Shown: piece after piece, positions 36,901 to 43,568 of the stretch
How the letters are laid out: the number at the start of each line of letters is the position of its first letter
Position numbering within the stretch: the stretch's first letter is position 1
Assembly (NCBI RefSeq): GCF_001425835.1
Contig: NZ_LMDP01000001.1
Coordinates: forward strand, 1,607,838 to 1,671,837
DNA length: 64,000 nt
Reading direction: 5' to 3'
Source of the DNA: Afipia sp. Root123D2
GTDB lineage: Bacteria > Pseudomonadota > Alphaproteobacteria > Rhizobiales > Xanthobacteraceae
The notes under the pieces: generated by a model
What the model saw: only the letters and a program-made list of their open reading frames with translations
What the model was told of the DNA's origin: nothing
Databases searched by the model: none
Position numbers and translations under genes: made by a program

Positions 36901-37653
36901 ATGTGCGGAGTGACCAATATCGACTGGAGTCAAAAACGCGGCATCGCCGACGAAAAGCATTGGAATAAGTTCGTGCCGACTGCCGGCGGCGAGCTAGTAG
37001 CGCCAAGGATCAAGCGCCAAGGGGTCAAGAATGCCGATTACATCTTCCCCCATGCTAAGGTCGTCGTCGAGCACAAGCTCCTTCAGACCGAATTCGCCCA
37101 CTCCAAGGAGATATTGAAGAAGGTCGATGACTTGATCGCCCAATACCCTGACGGTCAACCAGATACCGCGAACCCTGTCCTTCGCGATGGACTGATTGAC
37201 CTGCTCGTCAAACCGCTCCAGCGGATCGTCAATTCGGCCAATCGGCAGATCAAGGAAACGAAAGCAGAGCTTGGACTGACCAACTGGAGTGGCATCCTCC
37301 TCTGCGTGAACGATGGCTTTCGAGGAGTGCCGCCGGATCTAGTCGTCAAGATTTTCGGGCACATCCTGGCCAAGACCTCGTACAGCAACACGACCGCTCT
37401 CATTTACCTCACCAATCACTACGTCGAATTGCCAGATACACCATACGCCGTGCTGTATTGGCATCCTCTATATTCTCCGGATGCTAGTCACGATCTGAAA
37501 GACTTCGTCGACGACCTCGGGCGCAAATGGCGAGCATTTGGTTCTGAGCATGGAGTTCCGATGGACTTCTCGGAAGAGCGAGATCATGTCGATTTGAGCC
37601 AGATGTCGGTCATCACCGGACCGAAACGCAATACGCCCTATTTCGACGATTAA
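36901..37653 (+). CDS. Hypothetical protein with D...ExK nuclease-like signature
   Basis: A 250-residue protein of unrecognised family. The segment NADYIFPHAKVVVEHK contains D46, E57 and K59, spaced like the D-(10-20)-ExK active site of PD-(D/E)xK nucleases; E57 and K59 follow a hydrophobic strand (VVVEH) as expected. The rest is mixed alpha/beta (WSGILLCVNDGF, TTALIYLTNHYV) and would fit a core beta-sheet. A nuclease role is an inference from this motif alone. ATG 36901 follows GAGGGA. It lies in the right-hand cargo of the transposon, where defence genes are common. Confidence 0.65.
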   Translation: MCGVTNIDWSQKRGIADEKHWNKFVPTAGGELVAPRIKRQGVKNADYIFPHAKVVVEHKLLQTEFAHSKEILKKVDDLIAQYPDGQPDTANPVLRDGLIDLLVKPLQRIVNSANRQIKETKAELGLTNWSGILLCVNDGFRGVPPDLVVKIFGHILAKTSYSNTTALIYLTNHYVELPDTPYAVLYWHPLYSPDASHDLKDFVDDLGRKWRAFGSEHGVPMDFSEERDHVDLSQMSVITGPKRNTPYFDD

Positions 37654-37927
37654 AGCCCGGTGTCCAGCGTCAAATGCTTTGCTCGGTATCCGGCGGCAGC
37701 ACATCCGAGCGGGAAATCTCGCACCAACGAATTTCAGATGGTTGCCGGAGCCATAGGGGTTGTACTATGGCCGGTGCTGCAGAGGCTAACAGGTCGAATG
37801 AGTGGCCTGTCGATCGAAGACACCGCCGAAGTCGTACTCCGAAATTTCAAGGTACTGACGAGCTGACGGTGTGGTCGCTGTTGGTGAACAGCACCGCGTG
37901 GCTGCAATTGCGATAAAGGATTGAGCA
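37654..37927. other. Gene-free 274-base stretch in transposon cargo
   Basis: Only a short GTG-started frame of 68 codons crosses this stretch, with no ribosome site or recognisable protein. I call nothing here. Confidence 0.4.
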
Positions 37928-38356
37928 ATGCCAAACGAAGAGCCCATTTTCAATATTCATAATCTTGCAATCGTCTTCAATGTGCTGTTCGGGTTAACAC
38001 CTCTACTGATGCTTCCTTACATCATGGTCAGCAGCGGCATCCTAGTTCTCGTCATCTTTTATGATTGGCCGACGCTTGCTGGCGCGGTTATTGTTATAAT
38101 GGGTGCGGCTTATACTTTCGCGGCTGAGTTCTTTTTTCCTAGTCCAACACAGATGGCAAACGAGATTCGCAATGATCCGATGATGCTGCGAATCCGAACT
38201 CGACCGGGAAGTGAACGCGCGCTGGCACGTCTGAATTGCGTTTTGGATTTCTCCGAAAGAAGCAATCGATTAGTATCGCGATCGACAGAAACACTCCTGC
38301 TCGTCGGCGGCGGCATTATTGGAATAATTGGCATCGTCCAAGACAAGTTGCACTGA
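37928..38356 (+). CDS. Small membrane protein in transposon cargo
   Basis: A 142-residue protein with hydrophobic segments at about 9-31, 33-67 (probably two helices) and 122-138, so three or four membrane spans. A charged cytosolic-looking loop (about 75-115, MANEIRNDPMMLRIRTRPGSE) lies between them. I do not recognise the family. An AAGGATTGAGCA sequence before the ATG gives a plausible ribosome site. It is the last gene before the right transposon end, 147 nt away. Small membrane proteins are frequent effectors in defence modules, but nothing here proves that role. Confidence 0.65.
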   Translation: MPNEEPIFNIHNLAIVFNVLFGLTPLLMLPYIMVSSGILVLVIFYDWPTLAGAVIVIMGAAYTFAAEFFFPSPTQMANEIRNDPMMLRIRTRPGSERALARLNCVLDFSERSNRLVSRSTETLLLVGGGIIGIIGIVQDKLH

Positions 38357-38386
38357 GTTCTTTGGGGTGCTGGCGGATTTCGCCAT

Positions 38387-38503
38387 AGGGGACGTACTTT
38401 GCCCGGCCAAACCCAGTTTGCGGGCCGACCGCCGAATCCCCACGATAGCAATTTCAATGATTTGTAGCGGTAGGAGGGGACGTTTTATGCCCGTCGCTGC
38501 AAA
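38387..38503. repeat. Right transposon end with two TnsB-site-like repeats
   Basis: The terminal segment 38477-38503 is the inverted copy of the left end. Inverted copies of the GCAAAGTACGTCCCCT motif lie at 38477-38492 (a variant) and 38387-38402 (perfect core). The 90-bp spacing between them resembles the widely spaced left end of Tn7. Confidence 0.85.
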
Positions 38504-38530
38504 GGGCCGATCTTGCGATCGGCCCTTTTG
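38503..38530 (+). terminator. Original nrdJ terminator, displaced by the transposon
   Basis: A 12-bp stem (38503-38514 with 38519-38530, core AAGGGCCGATC/GATCGGCCCTT, loop TTGC) ends in TTTTG. The left arm begins with the duplicated target bases AAGGG, and the same bases flank the other transposon end behind nrdJ. The pre-insertion sequence would have placed this terminator about 30 nt after the nrdJ stop. Confidence 0.85.
38504..38508. repeat. Right target-site duplication (AAGGG)
   Basis: Second copy of the 5-bp duplication flanking the Tn7-like element; it also forms part of the terminator stem. Confidence 0.9.
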
Positions 38531-38726
38531 TTTAACCCGGCCAAGCATGCACCAGGCATGCATTAGTACGACGACCTCATTTCAACGCAGCAACATACAA
38601 TAGTCGCAAGAACATATCGGCGGACCGCGATCCATTCAGCATATACGCACTCGCTGAAATCGATCGAACGGCAGTTCGAGCACGATGTGCCAACAGCCGA
38701 TATTCCCGCGCGCATTTGCCAACAAA

Positions 38727-38750
38727 AAGCCCCGCCTTTCGGCAGGGCTT
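38727..38750 (-). terminator. Rho-independent terminator of psiF-like gene
   Basis: On the minus strand a stem AAGCCCTGCC/GGCGGGGCTT with one mismatch and a GAAA loop is followed by TTTTTG, 43 nt after the psiF-like stop codon. The stretch from the displaced nrdJ terminator to here (38531-38726) shows no gene. Confidence 0.85.
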
Positions 38751-38792
38751 GGTGTTTCAGCACGCCAGCGGTTACCAACCGCCGCGCTATTC

Positions 38793-39017
38793 TCAGCTAC
38801 CCATGCATTTCTTGACGGAGCTGGTCTTGGCCGCGCCAGCAAGCATCTTGCCGTCGGCGCTCTTGGCATTCTCCTCGCAACACTTCTTCATGAAGCTGGA
38901 CTTGGCGGCGCCGGCGAGCGGCTTGCCGTCGGCACTCACGGCCTTGCAAGACGACTGGGCCACGGCGGGCACGGCAGCGAACAGGCTCAACACGACGAGA
39001 ACAGACAGGCGTTTCAT
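38793..39017 (-). CDS. PsiF-repeat exported small protein
   Basis: A 74-residue protein with a signal peptide (MKRLSVLVVLSLFAAVPAVAQ). Two PsiF-type repeats follow, each with the core KxLAGAAKxSxxKKC (KPLAGAAKSSFMKKC and KMLAGAAKTSSVKKC). The E. coli prototype PsiF is phosphate-starvation inducible; its biochemical function is unknown. I leave the symbol blank because only the repeat family, not orthology, is clear. The gene has its own terminator and no co-directional neighbour close by. Confidence 0.85.
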   Translation of the reverse strand: MKRLSVLVVLSLFAAVPAVAQSSCKAVSADGKPLAGAAKSSFMKKCCEENAKSADGKMLAGAAKTSSVKKCMGS

Positions 39018-39090
39018 GGATCACTCCCGATTTGTTGGATGTCCAGCCTACCTCAACGCCCGGTTCTGACAACGGCCGAAAAATTCGCCC

Positions 39091-39112
39091 GCCGATGAAT
39101 TTGTTCATCGGC
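39091..39112 (-). terminator. Terminator-like hairpin after 105-residue hypothetical gene
   Basis: GCCGATGAA/TTCATCGGC (39091-39099 with 39104-39112, loop TTTG) lies 25 nt beyond the stop of the minus-strand gene at 39138. On the minus strand it is followed by GGGCGAATTTTT, so it may act as its terminator. Confidence 0.5.
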
Positions 39113-39137
39113 CGTTCACGGGCCGATCCGAATCCGG

Positions 39138-39455
39138 TCAGGCCGTCATGTCAAGCACCAGACCAGGAGTCCTATCGCCGCCCTGCTCGGCCTGCTGTTC
39201 GATCATCTGCTGGATCTTCTGGGCCACCTTTTGCTGCTCAGCCGGATCCATCGCCTGAAATTCTTCCTCGGTCAGACCGAGCTGCCCGAGCATCGCATTG
39301 AACATGCGCTGCGCCGGAGTTTCGCCGACGGTATCGAGAAATGCCTGTTCAGCCGATTTGGCCTCGGGCGACTTAGCACTCTGGCTACCGGACAACGGCT
39401 TGCTCGACAGCAGCGACGACAATGCGCCGAGCGGTGATGTAGGTGAAATCGACAT
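39138..39455 (-). CDS. Conserved hypothetical protein, 105 residues
   Basis: The start at 39455 (MSISPTSPLGALSSLL) gives a small soluble protein with a Ser-rich N-terminus and a helical C-terminal half (MFNAMLGQLGLTEEEFQAMD, then QQKVAQKIQQMIEQQ). No signal peptide or known domain is recognised. The pattern suggests a short coiled coil. A longer open frame upstream would cross the divergent gene and is not used. It is transcribed away from the Cys-rich exported protein gene at 39714. Confidence 0.7.
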   Translation of the reverse strand: MSISPTSPLGALSSLLSSKPLSGSQSAKSPEAKSAEQAFLDTVGETPAQRMFNAMLGQLGLTEEEFQAMDPAEQQKVAQKIQQMIEQQAEQGGDRTPGLVLDMTA

Positions 39456-39713
39456 GACAAACCTCGCTTGCAATCCGCAAGGCGAAGCAAGCGACATGCC
39501 ACATTCATCGTGACGAAATATCCCCGTTTTACACCGAAAACGCCATACCTTCGGCGCATCGGAACTGCCGCGCGGCCACCACGAAGAAATTTCTGCCGGG
39601 AAGAATTTGCAGGGTTCTCGATTTTCGCGACACGTTCCGTCACACACGCAGGAACCACACCACGCGCTCCGAGGTTGGATCAGATACTCGATCTCACCCC
39701 CGGAGGACGGTTC

Positions 39714-39950
39714 ATGGTTCGCACCACGCTGATTGCCGCCCTGCTGATGGCGTTGTCCGCGACAAGCTTCGCGCAAGACCCGAAGCGCGGTGGCACCGGC
39801 GAACAGCAGCAGGCCTGCGCCAAGGATGTCTCGCGCTATTGCCGCAAGGTGATCGATTCCGATGACCAGGCCATCCTCGGTTGTCTGAAAGAAAACCGCG
39901 CCAAGCTGAGCAAGTCCTGCCTCAAGTCGATCGGCGGCGATCGCGGCTGA
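39714..39950 (+). CDS. Small exported cysteine-rich protein
   Basis: ATG 39714 follows a good CGGAGGA ribosome site and starts a signal peptide (MVRTTLIAALLMALSATSFA). The mature part of about 58 residues has four cysteines (CAKDVSRYC, GCLKENRAKLSKSC) in a pattern resembling the Cys-rich repeat of GLG1-type proteins (C-x5-RYC then GC-x11-C). It is probably a periplasmic protein held by two disulfides; function unknown. The gene is convergent with the FMN reductase gene 16 nt away. Confidence 0.8.
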   Translation: MVRTTLIAALLMALSATSFAQDPKRGGTGEQQQACAKDVSRYCRKVIDSDDQAILGCLKENRAKLSKSCLKSIGGDRG

Positions 39951-39966
39951 TTGGTCTTGCACGCGA

Positions 39967-40557
39967 TCAATAAGGCGGCGATTTCTTCGCGCGCTGAACC
40001 TTTGCGGCTTCCACCCACCAGAGCAGATCGTCCGCGAAGCGTGGAAACGCGCGCTCCAGCGCCTTGCCGCCGTCGCCGGTCGGCTCCCCGCTCTCAGAAA
40101 GGCTCTGGCCGATCGGGCCGACCGCAATGGTCGACGAGATCACGACCATGCCCATCTCCGACAACGTACCGTGCCAGGCCAGCGCCGCCCTAGCACCTGA
40201 AAAGCGCCCGGCCGAATAGCTCGCGATCGCCGCCGGGCGCCAGAACCATTCTTCGAGAAAATGATCGGTGAGGTTCTTGAGGCCGGGCTGCAGGCCCCAA
40301 TTGTATTCACCGGTGACGAACACGAAGCCGTCGGCGGCGATGATCTTTTGCGCCAACGCTTCCAGCGCGGCGGGCGCCTCACCCTTCGGATGCTCCTTGT
40401 ACATGCGGTCGAGCATCGGCAGTCCGACCGCCTTGGCGTCGATCAGTTCGACATCGCAGCCGCGTTCGCGCAGTCCCTTGACGAGATAATCTGCAAGGCG
40501 GATGCCCATCCGGTCGGAGCGATACGATCCGTAGAAAACGAGGATGCGGTCGCTCAT
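39967..40557 (-). CDS. NADPH-dependent FMN reductase family flavoprotein
   Basis: A 196-residue flavodoxin-fold protein. The phosphate-binding loop is FYGSYRSDRMGIRLADYL, and the isoalloxazine-contacting segment is VTGEYNWGLQPGLKNLTDHF. These match the NADPH:FMN/quinone reductase family (ChrR/ArsH-like), which reduce FMN, quinones or azo compounds. The physiological substrate is unknown. A GGAGG-type site lies shortly before the ATG. It is followed by nothing co-directional, and is convergent with the Cys-rich exported protein gene. Confidence 0.88.
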   Translation of the reverse strand: MSDRILVFYGSYRSDRMGIRLADYLVKGLRERGCDVELIDAKAVGLPMLDRMYKEHPKGEAPAALEALAQKIIAADGFVFVTGEYNWGLQPGLKNLTDHFLEEWFWRPAAIASYSAGRFSGARAALAWHGTLSEMGMVVISSTIAVGPIGQSLSESGEPTGDGGKALERAFPRFADDLLWWVEAAKVQRAKKSPPY

Positions 40558-40655
40558 GCGCGAGCCTCCTGTTGGAGCATATGCCTGCCGTCGACCGTAT
40601 CATGATTGATGGGACGATGGTGCGGGGAGGAAAACCGATCGAGACGAACCAACGC

Positions 40656-40805
40656 TTAGTGTCGCTTGAAATATTGCACGTCGCGCTCGTGCTTTTCGGC
40701 GGCTGTGCGCGACTTGAACGTACCGAGATTGCGGCGCTTGCCGGTCTTCGGATTCACCTTGCGTGAGTAGAGGCGATACTCGCCGGATTTCAGCTTGCGG
40801 ATCAT
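40656..40805 (-). CDS. Small basic hypothetical protein
   Basis: A 49-residue Lys/Arg-rich protein beginning MIRKLKSGEYRLYSRKVNPK and ending AEKHERDVQYFKRH. I recall near-identical short proteins annotated as hypothetical in Bradyrhizobium relatives; the layout (RKxxPKTGKRRNLGTF) suggests nucleic-acid or ribosome contact, but that is a guess. ATG 40850 would add 15 residues (MIVVNPAVRRHAADP) and cannot be excluded. Confidence 0.65.
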   Translation of the reverse strand: MIRKLKSGEYRLYSRKVNPKTGKRRNLGTFKSRTAAEKHERDVQYFKRH

Positions 40806-40850
40806 TGGATCAGCCGCGTGACGACGAACTGCTGGATTAACCACAATCAT

Positions 40851-41316
40851 GCTGCAGCCGTTCCGGGGAGGTGCTGCCCGCGCTAGACAGCGTTGAGTTC
40901 CCTCCGGAAATGGCTTTTTCTGCCAAATCTTTGCCCGAAATGTACCCGCTTAATCACTCCGCAATTGGGGAAATACCGAAGTCCGATTCCACCGTCGTCG
41001 ACGGACCGCCACTCCTCACCGCACAGGCTGTCGCGCGGCGTGATCTGCTACGTTACCTTGGGGAACCCGGTCGTTTGAGGCAAAATTGTGCCGCACAGTT
41101 CCGTACGGCGTCTCTCGTGCATCTTTGCGCGGGACTTAATCGGCATTTAACTAAAATTCGCATTAATGGCGCTCCGCGCATCTGCGCGGTGCATCAGCGC
41201 AACTCCATGGGCAAGCGGTGCACCGGTCGCAACACTGCGTTTGGACATGCCCTCGCTGCGAGTTCCGATCATCGCGCGAACCGGCGTGATGTGAAAAGTT
41301 TCGGGACGCCTGGCGA
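40851..41316. other. Gene-free divergent region
   Basis: These 466 bases separate the small basic protein gene and the DUF2778 gene. I see no recognisable protein, RNA gene or strong hairpin. It presumably holds both promoters. Confidence 0.4.
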
Positions 41317-42345
41317 ATGACCTATTACAGCAACGCACGTGACCATGCCGGTTCCCGGGACAACCAACGTCCTTCGAGGAAAATTCCGCCGCAAACACTG
41401 ATCGGTCACGGTGCGCTTGCTTTCATCCTGCTGGCCTGCTCGTGGACGCTTTACGTCAATGTCGCCGGACCGGACGTCAAACCTCTGGCCTTCGCCGAGC
41501 CCGCTCCTACGCCGCGCCCCACCTACAACGCCCTGCGCGACCCGACCTACTTCCAGCCCGCGCCGGAAACATTCGCCGAAGCGCTGCCGAAAGGCGACAA
41601 GCTGCCGGTCACACGCCCGGTGCAACAAGCGGTCATTTCTGCGCCCGTTCAGGTTGCATCCGCGGTCCAGGAGCCAGTTGCTGAGCCGGTTAAGGCGCTC
41701 GAGCCGGCGCAGACGGCGGAAGCCGTGCCGCTGCCAGCGCCTCGCCCGGCCCAGATCCGCGTCGCCGAGGAGAAGGGTCCCTCGCTGCGTGAAGTGGCTG
41801 AAGCCACCAAGGTCAACCTCCCCGCCAAGCCGCCGGAGCAGCCCTCGATTTTCGAGAAGCTGTTCGGCAAGTTGCGTCCTGCGGGACCGATGCTCGCCTA
41901 TGCTCCGACTGACGGCGGCGTTGGCAGCGACGGGCAAGGATTGTCAGGCCCACCCTACGATCGCTCGACTGCGGTCTACGATATTTCCGCGCGCACCGTG
42001 TACATGCCGGATGGAACCAAGCTTGAGGCCCATTCCGGGCTCGGCAGCCGACTCGACGATCCGCGCTTCGTTCATGAACGGATGCGTGGGGCCACACCGC
42101 CTCACCTGTATGACCTGACGATGCGCGAGAGCCTGTTCCACGGCGTCCAGGCGATCAGGCTCAATCCGGTCGGCGGCAATGGCCATATCTATGGCCGCAC
42201 CGGTCTTCTGGCCCACACTTACATGCTCGGGCCGAAGGGCGACTCCAATGGTTGCGTCTCGTTCAAAGACTACGAGGCCTTCCTTCGCGCGTTCCGCAAT
42301 GGCGAGATCAAGCGGCTCGCGGTGGTCACCAGCCTCAAATCCTGA
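41317..42345 (+). CDS. DUF2778 / Tlde1-like cell-wall-active protein, membrane anchored
   Basis: A 342-residue protein with one membrane helix near the N-terminus (about 30-48, ALAFILLACSWTLYVNVAG). A long Pro/Ala-rich periplasmic linker (about 50-190) leads to a C-terminal DUF2778 domain (about 215-340). The catalytic-looking motif is HTYMLGPKGDSNGCVSFKDY with His and Cys, as in L,D-transpeptidase-like Tlde1 proteins. It therefore probably modifies peptidoglycan in the periplasm. Tlde1 itself is a type VI toxin, but no type VI genes are present here, so a housekeeping role is more likely. Confidence 0.82.
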   Translation: MTYYSNARDHAGSRDNQRPSRKIPPQTLIGHGALAFILLACSWTLYVNVAGPDVKPLAFAEPAPTPRPTYNALRDPTYFQPAPETFAEALPKGDKLPVTRPVQQAVISAPVQVASAVQEPVAEPVKALEPAQTAEAVPLPAPRPAQIRVAEEKGPSLREVAEATKVNLPAKPPEQPSIFEKLFGKLRPAGPMLAYAPTDGGVGSDGQGLSGPPYDRSTAVYDISARTVYMPDGTKLEAHSGLGSRLDDPRFVHERMRGATPPHLYDLTMRESLFHGVQAIRLNPVGGNGHIYGRTGLLAHTYMLGPKGDSNGCVSFKDYEAFLRAFRNGEIKRLAVVTSLKS

Positions 42346-42373
42346 GCTGAAAAAGCCGGCCTGAATGCCTCCC

Positions 42374-42491
42374 TCGGGGAATGATCCCGAACAGCCTGGG
42401 AACTGACTGCAAATCAGCCGCCACTGCTGGAAACCGGCAGATTCCTGTGTATTTCCCGAAAGTTGATGAGAACCGCCGATCTACCGGCGGT
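42374..42491 (+). ncRNA. Hairpin-rich leader, candidate structured RNA
   Basis: The 229-nt gap before the zinc-ribbon gene holds consecutive hairpins: TCGGGG/TCCCGA (42374-42379 with 42385-42390), CTGA/TCAG (42403-42406 with 42414-42417), CTGCTGG/CCGGCAG (42424-42430 with 42434-42440) and ACCGCCG/CGGCGGT (42472-42478 with 42485-42491). GGAA 42399-42402 can pair with TTCC 42442-42445, which would enclose the middle two as a three-way junction. I do not recognise a known riboswitch class. Confidence 0.35.
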
Positions 42492-42574
42492 AAGTTGCCC
42501 TCTCGCCGATCAATGCAGCCTGCCTTCGCACCTGTCCCGATCCGGTGGCGCACACGCATTCAAGGGAGGGTCAG

Positions 42575-42910
42575 ATGCTTGCGAACGTTCCGCTCCGGGA
42601 TGTCCAGCCGACCGTGATGGTGTGCCCACATTGCGCCCAGCGCTTGATGGACATCGTCGACGTGCAGTGGGCTCAGACCAAGCTCGAATTCACATACGGC
42701 TGCGCCGGTTGCGGTACGGAGATCAAGAAGGCCGTCGAGGGCTCTGAGCCCGTAGCCGCGTTCACCTCGCGTGCCTCTGCCCTGCTGCGCGATTTGCAGA
42801 TCTTTTCGTTCAGTCCCGACGCGGTCGGCAACCGGCAGCCTGCGCGCACAGTGATCGCCACGTCGCCCCCGTCACCGCCGCACACGCCGCGAGTCAATCG
42901 GTTCGACTGA
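42575..42910 (+). CDS. Zinc-ribbon hypothetical protein
   Basis: A 111-residue protein starting at ATG 42575 behind a GGGAGGG ribosome site. Two CxxC pairs (MVCPHCAQ at about 16-19 and CAGCGTE at about 43-46) form a probable zinc ribbon around a beta-hairpin (MDIVDVQWAQTKLEFTYG). The tail is Pro/Ser-rich and probably disordered (TSPPSPPHTPR). Nucleic-acid or protein binding is possible, but the function is unknown. The convergent mgtC-family gene ends 8 nt away. Confidence 0.7.
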   Translation: MLANVPLRDVQPTVMVCPHCAQRLMDIVDVQWAQTKLEFTYGCAGCGTEIKKAVEGSEPVAAFTSRASALLRDLQIFSFSPDAVGNRQPARTVIATSPPSPPHTPRVNRFD

Positions 42911-42918
42911 CGCGCACG

Positions 42919-43377
42919 TCACTTGGTCTTGTCGTCCGCCTTGCCCTCTTCCTTGAACGGCTTCAGCAGGAACAAGGTGAGGAACGTAAGCAGCGATATG
43001 ATTACCGCAACATCGTAGGCGCCAAGGCCGACGGCCGCACCTGTCGCTCCCGTCGCCCACAAGCTCGCAGCTGTCGCTGTACCACGCACCGAGGTCCCGT
43101 GTTTCAGGATCGCGCCGCCGCCGATAAAACCCATCCCCGTCATGACCCCCTCAATAATCCGGGCGGTGCCTTCAGGGTGTCCGTTTAAAACCGTCTCGGT
43201 CGCCTGCACGATCCCGCAGGTCGCAATCGCCACCAGCGGGAAAGTCCGCAGGCCCGCGCTTCTCTCTTCCTTTTCGCGGTTCCAGCCGATCGGCAACGCA
43301 AGCAAATAGGCCACCGCGAGAATGAGAAGATGCGGCAGGACCTGAAAATTGCCCGCGGATTCAAGCAGTGACGACAT
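42919..43377 (-). CDS. MgtC/SapB family membrane protein
   Basis: A 152-residue inner-membrane protein with about four or five hydrophobic segments. The family motifs are YLLALPIGWNREKEERSAGLRTF, where the Arg/Glu-rich loop follows TM1, and GMGFIGGGAILKHGTSVRGTATAASLWATGATGAAVG. It lacks the long cytosolic ACT-like tail of Salmonella MgtC and is of the short SapB-like type. MgtC proteins affect magnesium adaptation and the F1Fo ATPase in some species; the role here is unknown. Confidence 0.88.
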   Translation of the reverse strand: MSSLLESAGNFQVLPHLLILAVAYLLALPIGWNREKEERSAGLRTFPLVAIATCGIVQATETVLNGHPEGTARIIEGVMTGMGFIGGGAILKHGTSVRGTATAASLWATGATGAAVGLGAYDVAVIISLLTFLTLFLLKPFKEEGKADDKTK

Positions 43378-43568
43378 GGTGATCCTTTGGTCGAGAAGAC
43401 GTCGGCCAAGAACACACTATCCGGCGTAAACCGTGTTGTCTGCTGTCCACATTGCCGCCAAACGGCGTGATGTCACGGGGTCGCTAACATCGTGACCGAC
43501 GAAGAAAACCTCGCAAGCGAAACGGCCGCCCATGGGCGGCCGCGCATCCTTTATTCTTACATCAGGTT

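Larger units (their letters stand above)
23200..38503 (+). mobile_element. Complete Tn7-like transposon carrying a type II CBASS system
   Basis: A 15,304-bp element whose boundaries can be read directly. The left end and the reverse complement of the right end share TGCAGCGACGGGCA (14 identical) and 23 of the first 27 bases; both are flanked by AAGGG. Inside are tnsA, tnsB, tnsC and one tniQ/tnsD-like gene, a five-gene CBASS-type operon on the nrdJ side and three unrecognised genes on the other side. All genes point the same way as nrdJ. The insertion lies 35 nt after the nrdJ stop codon and inside the stem of the former nrdJ terminator, analogous to Tn7 inserting just after glmS. The transposition genes are all intact, so the element may still be mobile. 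Confidence 0.92.

Noticed and set aside
37660..37866. 68-codon frame in transposon cargo
   Set aside because: It starts with GTG, lacks a ribosome site and matches nothing recognisable.
41317..42345. Type VI secretion toxin
   Set aside because: The DUF2778 domain resembles Tlde1, but there is no immunity or type VI gene nearby and the protein has a membrane anchor and linker like a housekeeping cell-wall enzyme.
42399..42445. tRNA-Cys-like segment (GACTGCAAATC)
   Set aside because: It resembles a Cys anticodon arm, but the T-loop, acceptor stem and CCA-side sequences of a tRNA are missing.
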